From JAHDCJ01 sp039028895 (lineage in GTDB: Bacteria; Bacteroidota; Bacteroidia; Chitinophagales; Saprospiraceae): DNA of 64,000 bases. The notes under the pieces were generated by a model. That model was not told the DNA's origin. It did no database searches and saw nothing but the letters and a program-made list of their open reading frames with translations. The stretch lies in contig JBCCHF010000010.1 of assembly GCA_039028895.1 (NCBI GenBank), positions 1 through 64,000 on the forward strand, written 5' to 3'. Both the position numbers and the translations under genes were made by a program. This document shows positions 55,728 through 64,000 of the stretch, piece after piece; positions within the stretch are counted from its first letter, which is position 1; the number at the start of each line of letters is the position of its first letter.

Positions 55728-58700
55728 ATGGTAAAATTCAACCTGTTCAATAGTATTAAGACTTCATTCAGAGACAGGGCTCAGCAAAAATTGCGCTACT
55801 GGTCGCTCGGGCTGGTCCTATTACTTTTTGCGCCCGTGCTTTTCGGCCAGAACATCCAGTTCCAGATCAACGTTAATGTCCCTCAACAGATTGACCCTGA
55901 CATCTATCGGTTACAGACCGACCCTAATATCTTTATTGATCTGTTTTCCGATGCTGATCAATCATACCAAGCCATATTTGAGGTTGTCGCTGAAGAAATG
56001 GACCTCGGGGAAGTTTTCAGAGCCACCTCCCATCCCAGAAATATCCCTGCTGGAATGTGGAATGAGACGATTGACAATACAGTAATCCTGAATGAACAAG
56101 AGCAAAATTCTGCTTTTACAACTTTCTCCCAGATCGACTATAACCCCGATCTAAGTGCTCAGACCGGTCAATTCGGCTTATTACCAGATGGCATTTATAC
56201 CATTTGTGTTTACGCCTATCTGTTTCCGGATGGTCAGCTTCTGGCGCAGGGCTGTAACAATACTATGGTTATTCTTCCCGAACCTCCAATTCCAGTCAGT
56301 CCTACAGCCTGCGAAGACGTAGCGGCTGAAAATGTATTATTCAACTGGACGCCTGTACTATGGGACGGACCGGTTGTTTACAGAATTTCTATTTTCAACG
56401 TCCTGCCAGGGCAGGAAATAACAGATGCTTTACTCAACGTGCCCCATGCCGTTGACGAAGTGGTAGATCAAACGAATTACATTTATTCTTCTGCCAATTT
56501 GCCTTTGGAACAAGGGCAGTATGTTTGGGTCGTCGAAGCCCTTAACGAAAATGATCAGCCATTCACCGATCCAATAGCCAATGAACCGGAGTGCTTCAAC
56601 TTCAATCCGCCAGTTGGGCCCGGAGGTAATATTCTTGTTGACATCATTGAGCCACTTGGCGAATGCGACGGTCCCGCAGAAGGCCTGCCTTCTTTCGGAG
56701 AAAATGGCATCGATGTCCAGATCGAATACAGCGGTGATCTCGACGGCCTTGCGCTTTATGTCCTCGACGAAAATGCAGCAGGCTTTGATTTTTCATCTAC
56801 CATCAACAGCCCTCTAACTGATATCCCTTTCCCGGAAGCTGCTAATTTCGATGTTTCTTACGCAACTAATGAGCCTGCCGTTGCTGCGGCAAATGTGCCG
56901 ATCACTCCTGTGCCACCTGGGACCATTGGTGAACTTACAGCAGTTGGGTTTAAAAATCTTCAAGGGCAGGATATCGTAGTTGGAATCAGCGGAACCACCT
57001 GTTTCGTTTATCCTGATTCCATTTTCAATGTCAGTAATCCGCCACCAGATTCTCTTCCGGTGCCATTTCTGATTCCAGAACAACAGACTTATCCTTGTAT
57101 GCCGTATTACAAGATCAAGGCTGAGCCAAAACTTGATGGCGGTATTGTAATGCCATTCCACCAGGAATTTAATATGGCCAGGAGCCAGTTTGTGCCTTTA
57201 AAGGCTTTCGCCAAAGATTATGACCTTGTGGAATATGGCTGCGAAATACTTGACAATTGCCAGGATACTCCATCCAAATATGAAGAAGCACTGCCTGGTG
57301 CCTTTTTTATGAATTGGACCATTATTTCTGGAGGTGGCAGTTTTGTTCATATTGGTTGCCTTCCGGAAAATGTAACTGAAGCTGACGGCGAAAATGTCAT
57401 CTATAAACCACCATACGTCGCTCCGGGCAAAAAGGTGGAAGTTAAGGTTATGGTGACCATAGCTGACCCTGCTTCCGGCCCTGCCAAAGATGCGAATGTT
57501 GTAAAAACAGCTACACTAACTTTTGAGAGAAACGAAGATGGTGGTGACTATCTGCGGGTCAAGATGGTTGGCGATGCCTACAGTGATGTAGCGGAACCCG
57601 ACAAAAAGAAGATCCACGAAGGCACATGCAAGTCGTTTGGTCTAGACATACTACCCGGTAACGGACTTGTAGCACCTTCGGTTATCCTCCCCGCAACACC
57701 GGACAATAACAAACTGGCAGCTTTTGAATGGATGAGTTTGACCGTTGCCCCAATGCCTGACGCTGATGGCTACAAAGTGACTTGTTATGGTGAAAACTGT
57801 GAATCCGGTTCGGTGCCCTTTAATGCTACTGATCACGTCAGCTACCAATGGAATATTATTTCCGGGCCCGGGTCCTTCATTCACCAGGGTGGTGTTGCTG
57901 ATAATACTGCCATTGGAAAAAGGGTTACGCTTCAGGCCAATGGAGCAGGAGAAATTGTCATCGGAGTAAAAGCCTATAACCCTTTAATTGTTGCTTCTGA
58001 TCCACAATCAGATGTGACCAGGTTTACCATCAAGGCTTATACGCCCGGTATTCTGTTTGAAAAAACGCCAAGAGCCTGGTTGCCCAAACACGACACGGTG
58101 CTTCAACTAAAAGCAAAGATGAAGATCCGTAACGGCAACACATGGACCGAGCCACTGGCCCATATGTGTCATATGCTGACCTTCAACCTCACCGAAGTTT
58201 CAAGAGAGCCTGGCACATGTACCAATCATGACAATCGTCTTCATCCAAAAAACAATACCGCAGACCTGCATTTTAGTGAACCCTGGAATCATCAAAAATT
58301 CGAATTAAGAAAAGCCGCCAGGGGAGAACCCAAGTTTTATATGGAGGCCGAATCCAAAAACCATTTCATTGGCAGAGACTCCATGGCACCCTACTTGCTG
58401 TGCTATGACTATGGTGCCTATGGGAAAGTAGAGGTCAGTTATACCGGACGATGGCAATCCGTTGACGGAAAGGAAATAACCGTTCCGCTTGACGAAAATG
58501 ACAATAAGATAGCCGATGGAGCACCACATGACAGAGCGTCATCAAACACTGACGACAGCGATAACTTTCCACTAGGTGATTTTTACAGAGGAGATGGCTT
58601 TACCGCTTATGAAGAATACCGTGGATTTGTGGTAACCGACAATTCCACAGCTGGTCTTGATGGCCGATTGTCTCATATCCGAACCAACATTAATCGGAAA

Positions 58701-59381
58701 GATCTTTTCCTGGTCGACCCGAGAAGAATGGGATCAGGTTATTACAACCAATCTGATATTACCATTCACTTCATTACCCGTCGCAATATGAGAAATGACC
58801 GGGTGGTTAATTTTAAAAGTATCAATTTCAGAGGCGGTGATCAACATGCCCTTCTTCTAACCAGAGGGTGGATTGATAACTCTACAAACGGGTTCGCACA
58901 TTCTGTAACCAACCAGCCAAGTACACCAAAAGATATCACCCACATCACCATTAATCAACGACTGATCAATACCTCGGGAGCTGATATTAATGCCGTAATT
59001 GCTCACGAAATAGGTCATGGAACTAATGTAAAACACCATGGGGAGGGTTCTCTGTCTTGGGGCTGCGTGGTAAATCCTGGAACCGGAGGATGTGTCAGTA
59101 TGCCCTGGCCGGAAGATCGCACAAAATGGGCTGGTGCTCTTAGTTGTTTTATGCGCTATTCGCAATCCGGTGCAAGAACTCAGGCTGGAGCAACGATGAC
59201 TTCCTGCCTTTCTACCAGGCTTTGTGTTTCCACAGGAACGCATAGGAACACCGGTTTTTTCAATGACAATGCCATTAAAAACAGAATGTGTAAGATCCAG
59301 GGAGCAGCAGGCAACCCTTATGGAGTTTCGGCAACTAATCGAGGCAAATGTTACTACCAGGTAAGAGTAAAGGATTGGTAA
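55728..59381 (+). CDS. Metzincin-like surface metalloprotease with TANFOR-like N-terminus
   Basis: 1,217 residues. Signal peptide about 25-41 (LVLLLFAPVLFGQ). Residues 40-300 match the N-terminal module of the preceding giant protein (QINVNVPQQ, LLPDGIYTICVYAY, LFNWTPV). Two Ig-like domains follow (NWTIISGGGSF near 529 and QWNIISGPGSF near 706). The C-terminal part holds zinc motif HEIGHGTNVKHH (His1093, Glu1094, His1097, His1103) and a Met-turn-like CFMRY (Met1142). In metzincins the residue three after the second His is usually Gly; here it is Asn. Probably a cell-surface protease; no T9SS tag is seen. Confidence 0.83.
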   Translation: MVKFNLFNSIKTSFRDRAQQKLRYWSLGLVLLLFAPVLFGQNIQFQINVNVPQQIDPDIYRLQTDPNIFIDLFSDADQSYQAIFEVVAEEMDLGEVFRATSHPRNIPAGMWNETIDNTVILNEQEQNSAFTTFSQIDYNPDLSAQTGQFGLLPDGIYTICVYAYLFPDGQLLAQGCNNTMVILPEPPIPVSPTACEDVAAENVLFNWTPVLWDGPVVYRISIFNVLPGQEITDALLNVPHAVDEVVDQTNYIYSSANLPLEQGQYVWVVEALNENDQPFTDPIANEPECFNFNPPVGPGGNILVDIIEPLGECDGPAEGLPSFGENGIDVQIEYSGDLDGLALYVLDENAAGFDFSSTINSPLTDIPFPEAANFDVSYATNEPAVAAANVPITPVPPGTIGELTAVGFKNLQGQDIVVGISGTTCFVYPDSIFNVSNPPPDSLPVPFLIPEQQTYPCMPYYKIKAEPKLDGGIVMPFHQEFNMARSQFVPLKAFAKDYDLVEYGCEILDNCQDTPSKYEEALPGAFFMNWTIISGGGSFVHIGCLPENVTEADGENVIYKPPYVAPGKKVEVKVMVTIADPASGPAKDANVVKTATLTFERNEDGGDYLRVKMVGDAYSDVAEPDKKKIHEGTCKSFGLDILPGNGLVAPSVILPATPDNNKLAAFEWMSLTVAPMPDADGYKVTCYGENCESGSVPFNATDHVSYQWNIISGPGSFIHQGGVADNTAIGKRVTLQANGAGEIVIGVKAYNPLIVASDPQSDVTRFTIKAYTPGILFEKTPRAWLPKHDTVLQLKAKMKIRNGNTWTEPLAHMCHMLTFNLTEVSREPGTCTNHDNRLHPKNNTADLHFSEPWNHQKFELRKAARGEPKFYMEAESKNHFIGRDSMAPYLLCYDYGAYGKVEVSYTGRWQSVDGKEITVPLDENDNKIADGAPHDRASSNTDDSDNFPLGDFYRGDGFTAYEEYRGFVVTDNSTAGLDGRLSHIRTNINRKDLFLVDPRRMGSGYYNQSDITIHFITRRNMRNDRVVNFKSINFRGGDQHALLLTRGWIDNSTNGFAHSVTNQPSTPKDITHITINQRLINTSGADINAVIAHEIGHGTNVKHHGEGSLSWGCVVNPGTGGCVSMPWPEDRTKWAGALSCFMRYSQSGARTQAGATMTSCLSTRLCVSTGTHRNTGFFNDNAIKNRMCKIQGAAGNPYGVSATNRGKCYYQVRVKDW

Positions 59382-59406
59382 AGTTGATTAATAACGAAGA
59401 ACTATC

Positions 59407-60312
59407 ATGACGATTAAATATATATTTCCTCAAATTTTGCTTCTGGTTTCTGTTGGCTTTTTAACTGCTCAGCCAGACATCATTCTTCAGGATTATGGCC
59501 CCCAGAATGGTAAAGCTTACAAAAACCAGCCAATGGTATTTTCCATTGAGCTGGCCAACTTGAGTGCCGAAGCTGCGATTGCCAACAACACATCTGATAA
59601 TGCCTACGCTGCGTACCTGAAACAGCAGCTCGACGAAGGAGCACTTTCCGATTCTATTTACAATTTGGAAATTAAAGAGCTTGGTCAGGGAAAAGGCATT
59701 AATGAATTCGAAGTTGACTTTGGGTCCAATTCGGAGCGAAATATTTTCTGGCAGATTGCGCAAAAAGACCAGAAGTGGAAGGACTCACAGGTCAATGCCA
59801 CTTCCATGAATTTTCCGGAAGGAGAAATACAGCTTAACGGTTTTCAGCGCTACACCTACTTTACAGGAATACCAGCCGCCTCTACCAATGATTTGAATGG
59901 TAGTATTAAAATCAGGTTTGGATTAAAGGGCAGCCTTGTAAAAGGTGAAAATCCTGCGGATACCATTTGGAGCAATCCGGTTGAAATGGAATTGCTAGAT
60001 GGCCGCTCACCTGACTCTGCTTCATGGCCACTTAATGAGCAGTTGAACTTACTCCATTTCCACTATGTATCGGGCAGTTATACAGAAGCCATTTCTGCTG
60101 CCGATCAGATTTTGTCGAGAGATGCTGAACATCAGACAGCCATATATTTTAAAGCACTTATTCTTTTTGAACAGGAGAATATTCAAGGTGCAAAAGATTT
60201 GATTGAACCCATAGTGGAAGCTGCTGGCGACGAACCTGATATTCATAAGCAACCTCACCCCATAATTTCGCTTTATAATGAGATTATGATCAAAATAATG
60301 GAAGAGAACTAA
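59407..60312 (+). CDS. Exported protein with beta domain and TPR-like C-terminus
   Basis: 301 residues. Signal peptide ends FLTAQ. The first 200 residues look beta-rich (DFGSNSERNIFWQIAQ, GSIKIRFGLKG); the last 80 form TPR-like helices (LNLLHFHYVSGSYTEAISAADQILSRDAEH). It lies 25 bases after the metalloprotease gene and 2 bases before the barrel gene, so it is probably a periplasmic partner of the cluster. No named family recognised. Confidence 0.75.
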   Translation: MTIKYIFPQILLLVSVGFLTAQPDIILQDYGPQNGKAYKNQPMVFSIELANLSAEAAIANNTSDNAYAAYLKQQLDEGALSDSIYNLEIKELGQGKGINEFEVDFGSNSERNIFWQIAQKDQKWKDSQVNATSMNFPEGEIQLNGFQRYTYFTGIPAASTNDLNGSIKIRFGLKGSLVKGENPADTIWSNPVEMELLDGRSPDSASWPLNEQLNLLHFHYVSGSYTEAISAADQILSRDAEHQTAIYFKALILFEQENIQGAKDLIEPIVEAAGDEPDIHKQPHPIISLYNEIMIKIMEEN

Positions 60313-60314
60313 AG

Positions 60315-61979
60315 ATGAAATACCCCAAAATACTATCTGTTGCCTTCTTGTTCCTGTTTTTGAGTTCGTTGGGTTTCGGTCAGGATAACAAAACCCCTGA
60401 AGTAAAGCTTTCAGGTAACCTCAGCATTATTACCCAATTCTACAATGCCAACGGCATCCCTGACAGGCGTGATCCATTCACCTGGCAGATTGTCGGTTCG
60501 CCACGGTTGAGTATCGGAAAATTCAATATTCCGATTCGATTATTGACTGGTAACTATGAGAATAAGTTCAGACAACAATTTAACAGGTTTGGACTTAGCC
60601 CCGAAATAGAATGGGCAAAATTCCACATTGGCCACCACAGTCCTGACTATTCGCGGATCGTTGTTGGTGGTCAGCCATTTTTGGGTGCTGGTTTTGAGAT
60701 TAATCCTTCCTTGTTACGACTCGGATTCAGCTACGGCAGACTACAAAGAGCTATTGAACCGGACTCCACCAGCACTGAACTTTTCAGACCATCATTTAGC
60801 CGGACTGGATATACCATGAAAATAGGGGTTGGCAAGAAAAACAATTACATTGATTTCATTTTCCTGAAAGCCTCTGACAGGGTAGAGTCGATTGCATACA
60901 TCCCCGAAGATGAAGGAATTTTGCCTGAAAGTAACACAGCATTTGGTATCACCACAAGTCAGCGCATTGCCAAAAAGGTGTTTTTCAAATTTGACTTTGG
61001 TTTAAGTGCCTACACACGCGACACCCGATCAACGGAACTTGAAGATCCTGATTTTGGGGCGCATGTGCTGCTGAAGCCATTTTTCACACCGCTAACATCT
61101 ACCCAATTTGTAAAAGCGTTCAAAGGCAGTCTTGAATACCGCGACCGGAAAGTTGCTCTTGGTGTTGGGTACGACAGGGTGGATCCTGACTACCAGACAA
61201 TGGCCACTTATTACTTCAGGGATGACGTTGAGCGGGCTTATATTTTCACCAAATTCAAATTGGCAAAAAACAAGGTTACTCTGAATACGCGTTTGGGAGG
61301 GGAGCGCAATAACCTCTATAGCCTCAAGCTCACACAAAACATCCGATGGATCGGGAATATCAACCTCCTGTTCCGCCCAACCCGCACGAGCAGTATCAAC
61401 TTGTTTTACACCAATCATCAGCTCAATGTCGTTAAAGACCGCGAATATCTGAATGATTCGACTGAGATCAAGCAGGTACTCAATAACATTGGCGGCAATG
61501 TCTTTTATCTTTCCCCCGGTAAGACGATCAAGCATCAAACGAATGTCGGTGCTAGTTACCAGATCAGTGATCAGTCTATTAATCTTGGCGAAGATCAGCA
61601 AGTGACTTCTATTAATCTGAATGCCTCGTACATCGTGAAACTGGTGTCAGCTAATTTTTCCTTTGGCCCGCGGCTGAATTACAACAATAGCAAATTTCCC
61701 GGGATAACGGTTGCCAGGCTAAGCCCTGAATTTGAAATAACGAAAGGCTTTGGTGACAACAAGGTCTTTATGTCTGCTTTTTTCTCAACGACCATTCTCA
61801 ATCAAAACAGCAGCCTTTCGGCGAATATCATGCGGCCCAGATTCCAGTTTAGGTGGAAGGCGCACAGGCATTTTTCTCTTGCCATGAACCTGTTGTATTT
61901 TAATTATAATTCGAAGGTGATTGAGCGGCCTTCGTTTAATGAATTGCAGGGGACTGTGAAGGGGACTGTTCGTTTTTGA
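60315..61979 (+). CDS. Outer-membrane beta-barrel protein of the cluster
   Basis: 554 residues. Signal peptide ends GFGQD. Alternating amphipathic strands run through the whole sequence (LRLGFSYGRLQRA, VTLNTRLGGER, INLNASYIVKL), ending in TVKGTVRF with a terminal Phe. The pattern IGHHSPDYSR...GAGFEINPSLLRLGFSYGRLQRAIEPD resembles barrels I associate with TANFOR-type proteins in Bacteroidota. Start codon is 2 bases after the upstream stop, so translation is coupled. It could be the membrane anchor or pore for the two large exported proteins. Confidence 0.8.
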   Translation: MKYPKILSVAFLFLFLSSLGFGQDNKTPEVKLSGNLSIITQFYNANGIPDRRDPFTWQIVGSPRLSIGKFNIPIRLLTGNYENKFRQQFNRFGLSPEIEWAKFHIGHHSPDYSRIVVGGQPFLGAGFEINPSLLRLGFSYGRLQRAIEPDSTSTELFRPSFSRTGYTMKIGVGKKNNYIDFIFLKASDRVESIAYIPEDEGILPESNTAFGITTSQRIAKKVFFKFDFGLSAYTRDTRSTELEDPDFGAHVLLKPFFTPLTSTQFVKAFKGSLEYRDRKVALGVGYDRVDPDYQTMATYYFRDDVERAYIFTKFKLAKNKVTLNTRLGGERNNLYSLKLTQNIRWIGNINLLFRPTRTSSINLFYTNHQLNVVKDREYLNDSTEIKQVLNNIGGNVFYLSPGKTIKHQTNVGASYQISDQSINLGEDQQVTSINLNASYIVKLVSANFSFGPRLNYNNSKFPGITVARLSPEFEITKGFGDNKVFMSAFFSTTILNQNSSLSANIMRPRFQFRWKAHRHFSLAMNLLYFNYNSKVIERPSFNELQGTVKGTVRF

Positions 61980-62046
61980 ATTTGAACCATTTAAGGCATA
62001 TGAGTTCATTTATGGGGGATGCTGGAAAGTTAGATATAGTTTTTCT

Positions 62047-62173
62047 ACCGCAAAGTTGCGCTAAGGTATGCGCAGAGTTTTTTTGTGTTGGAAATTAGAT
62101 TTGGGAGATTTAGTGTCGGGTGTAATTAAAAAATATGTCTGTCTTTGCAAAAATCTCTGTGGTGCTTTGTGGT
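62047..62173. repeat. Degenerate extragenic inverted repeat (GCAAAG/CTTTG type)
   Basis: Left arm ACCGCAAAGTTGCGCTAAGG continuing to GCGCAGAG (62047-62077); right arm CTCTGTGGTGCTTTGTGGT (62155-62173) is its approximate reverse complement. Followed by GAAAAAA. Such sequences are scattered between genes in several Bacteroidota genomes. It lies between converging genes. Confidence 0.45.
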
Positions 62174-62190
62174 GAAAAAAATCAAACTTT

Positions 62191-63612
62191 CTAATCTACC
62201 CTCTGCAACAACCATTTTTTGAAAAGTAAATATTCACCTGATAAGGCTTCTGCATCTGCTTTCAACGTCGCGATGGCTTTTAGTCTTCGCTTATCATCTG
62301 GTCGGCCTGCCACCCTATTGAAATATTTCATAAACAGGCCTATGAGATCTCGATAGTGAAGGAACGATGTTCTGTCGTTTTTGATCGCTTTGCGCAATGC
62401 ATCTGTTTCAGAAATTGCAAGGTTCAGATTATCCTGATGATAACAAATGATGATATAGACAAGCCTTAAGGTGTGTTCATCAAATTTGGCACAATGGGTT
62501 AGGTCAAGCGACATTAGCTCGTACGCTTTTTTGTAATTCCCTGTAAACACATAAGCCATACATACCATCCAGTTTATCCTGAACCAGAAGTGGCAATCCT
62601 TGTCAAAATCGCGTTCAAATTCCCAAAAGAGGCTGATAGCTTCCTCATATTTATCCAGATTGATCAGATTTGAGATCTGATTGAATATCATTCCATGAAA
62701 ATTGTAGGATGCATTTTTTGCAAAATATTGTTTATGCTTACGTAGTTGATCGAGTGCTGATCGGTTGAATTGGTTGGCCTGTTCAAAATCACGGAGCAGA
62801 TAATACTCCAATCCGATCATAGCACGAAGCGTGACCTCATAGGTAACAAGCTTGGGTCTTTGCTTAAGAATTTCAGGTAAAAGATCAAGTGCATTTGTCA
62901 GCACGCCAATTTTATCAGTTCCCTTGACAGAATACGACTGGAAGAGGTAATCATAAAAGGCAAAAAAAGGAGGCTGTACCACCAACTCCATTTCGAATAC
63001 GGTTTCAGCGGAATGGGTCTTAAATTCCTTTTGCTTTCTGGAAATATAATCCTTGGTGAAAATCAAATTGCGTTTCAGGTCGAATTCCAATTCGAGATAA
63101 TTGAGGTAATTCGCCTCAAGAGCGGCGGCAAACAACCATTCCATCCTCATAAAATAATCAAGGTCTACCTTTTTTTCATAAACGATAAACTCGAATCGTA
63201 GCCGCACCAACTCGACGATTAACTTAAAATCTGATTTGGTTTCTGCTTTTCGCCAGGCCTTTCTCCACTCGGCATCAAATTGGTCGAAGGCTTTTCGCTG
63301 TATCAATGATTTCAAAAACCAGTAAGTACTGAGGGCATCATCTTTAGCCAGAACAGACAATAAAGCCTCTTGGGCAACAAACAACCTAATCTCATTATTC
63401 AAGTCCCGTAATACGTTTCTGAGGAGATAGTCTTTATTAGGATGATAAGATTTCTTAAAAAGCAACTGGAACAATTCCGGTTTGTCCGATGGTGATTTAT
63501 TCAATAAAAGATCAAAAGTTGTAGCTAGTCTTTCATTTTTTTGTTTTAACACAAATCTAAATTTTTGACTATTATTTTTTGATAAAATTTCTATTAAAGT
63601 ATTTTCAATCAA
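62191..63612 (-). CDS. Alpha-solenoid (TPR-like) cytoplasmic protein, unknown function
   Basis: 473 residues, helical throughout, no signal peptide. The start is TTG at 63612: an in-frame stop directly precedes it and no ATG occurs for about 150 codons. Helical repeat units such as YEVTLRAMIGLEYYLLRDFEQANQF and YEEAISLFWEFERDF look TPR-like. No family recognised. It is divergent from the barrel gene at 63722. Confidence 0.72.
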   Translation of the reverse strand: MIENTLIEILSKNNSQKFRFVLKQKNERLATTFDLLLNKSPSDKPELFQLLFKKSYHPNKDYLLRNVLRDLNNEIRLFVAQEALLSVLAKDDALSTYWFLKSLIQRKAFDQFDAEWRKAWRKAETKSDFKLIVELVRLRFEFIVYEKKVDLDYFMRMEWLFAAALEANYLNYLELEFDLKRNLIFTKDYISRKQKEFKTHSAETVFEMELVVQPPFFAFYDYLFQSYSVKGTDKIGVLTNALDLLPEILKQRPKLVTYEVTLRAMIGLEYYLLRDFEQANQFNRSALDQLRKHKQYFAKNASYNFHGMIFNQISNLINLDKYEEAISLFWEFERDFDKDCHFWFRINWMVCMAYVFTGNYKKAYELMSLDLTHCAKFDEHTLRLVYIIICYHQDNLNLAISETDALRKAIKNDRTSFLHYRDLIGLFMKYFNRVAGRPDDKRRLKAIATLKADAEALSGEYLLFKKWLLQRVD

Positions 63613-63721
63613 TTATTTATGTTTTATTATCTGTTTTAAATAAAAAAATTTTACTTACACAAATTTAAATTTTTTCCTTGAAATTCATTTTTGACTGCCT
63701 CATCTTGTTGTATAAAAATTT

Positions 63722-64000
63722 ATGCAGAACTTCATCCAAAAATCTATTTTTTGCCTTTTCATTTTTCTGGGCAGTCAACAAATTATGGCGCAAACTTTTA
63801 TTGGAATTACCATTGGGCCAAATATTGCAAAATGGAACGGCACAGATCCGGCGAACATCTTCCAAGGTTCAACCAGTCTCACTTCAATGACTGGCTTCTT
63901 TCTTTCCGTACCTGTAGAGTCGAGACAATTTGATCACCTTTCGTTCGTACAGGAAATTGCATGGTCTCAAAAGGGAACCGGCCTTGACCTTAACGAGGTC
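63722..64000 (+). CDS. Outer-membrane beta-barrel protein (3' end beyond window)
   Basis: 93 codons are visible from ATG 63722. The signal peptide ends in QQIMAQ, then FIGITIGPNIAKWNG and LTSMTGFFLSVPVE give the alternating pattern of OMP_b-brl/PorT-like barrels. The frame is open to the window edge. Confidence 0.7.
   Translation, partial: MQNFIQKSIFCLFIFLGSQQIMAQTFIGITIGPNIAKWNGTDPANIFQGSTSLTSMTGFFLSVPVESRQFDHLSFVQEIAWSQKGTGLDLNEV

Noticed and set aside
63678..63933. Two short + strand frames at 63678 and 63691
   Set aside because: They overlap the signal-peptide-bearing barrel frame from 63722, which stays open to the window end.

Overview
The window comes from a marine-type member of the Bacteroidota, probably near the Saprospiria/Cytophagia side. 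The evidence is two SusC/SusD pairs, type IX secretion (T9SS) tags of both type A and type B, PKD and dockerin-like surface proteins, a choice-of-anchor-L protein, and promoters of the Bacteroidota -33 TTG / -7 TAnnTTTG kind. No rRNA, tRNA, CRISPR array or insertion sequence was seen.

Region 1 (1-3.7 kb, + strand) holds the 3' part of a large PKD/Ig-like surface protein ending in a dockerin-like pair, then a T9SS cargo protein whose N-terminus may be cohesin-like.

Region 2 (3.9-38.9 kb, mostly - strand) is an alginate utilisation locus. A seven-gene operon codes for the inner part of the pathway: NRAMP-related carrier, KdgF-like cupin, MFS uronate transporter, two short-chain dehydrogenases, KDG kinase and KDPG aldolase. 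Upstream lie two GntR/FadR-SusC-SusD modules, one of which continues into a PKD lipoprotein and a PL7 alginate lyase. A third FadR gene, a T9SS type B surface protein, a lamin-tail T9SS protein, a second PL7 lyase, a GH5-CBM6 T9SS enzyme, a hydrolase-TPR fusion, a haem lipoprotein and a tandem double alginate lyase follow. TTGGTnnACCAA-type operators sit on or beside six promoters and in most cases overlap the -7 element, so the locus looks like one FadR-controlled regulon. The expected flow is: surface and periplasmic lyases cut alginate, SusCD imports oligomers, KdgF opens the unsaturated monomer, an SDR reduces DEH to KDG, and KdgK and Eda yield pyruvate and glyceraldehyde-3-phosphate. No exolytic oligoalginate lyase is visible here.

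Region 3 (38.9-41.9 kb, + strand) has a membrane-anchored GH5 enzyme of endoglycoceramidase/steryl-glucosidase type followed by a fatty acid hydroxylase/sterol desaturase family protein.

Region 4 (42-62 kb, + strand) is the least explained and most interesting part: a co-directional six-gene cluster with a signal-less helical-repeat protein, a signal-less calpain-like (C2) protease with an intact C-H-N triad, a 2,828-residue surface protein with about 930 residues of coiled coil and a beta-rich C-terminus, a 1,217-residue metzincin-like protease sharing its N-terminal module, a small beta/TPR-like exported protein and a 554-residue outer-membrane barrel. The two large exported genes have related hairpin leaders. 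I cannot assign it to a described system.

Region 5 (62-64 kb) has an alpha-solenoid protein of unknown function with a TTG start (- strand) and the 5' end of an outer-membrane beta-barrel gene (+ strand).
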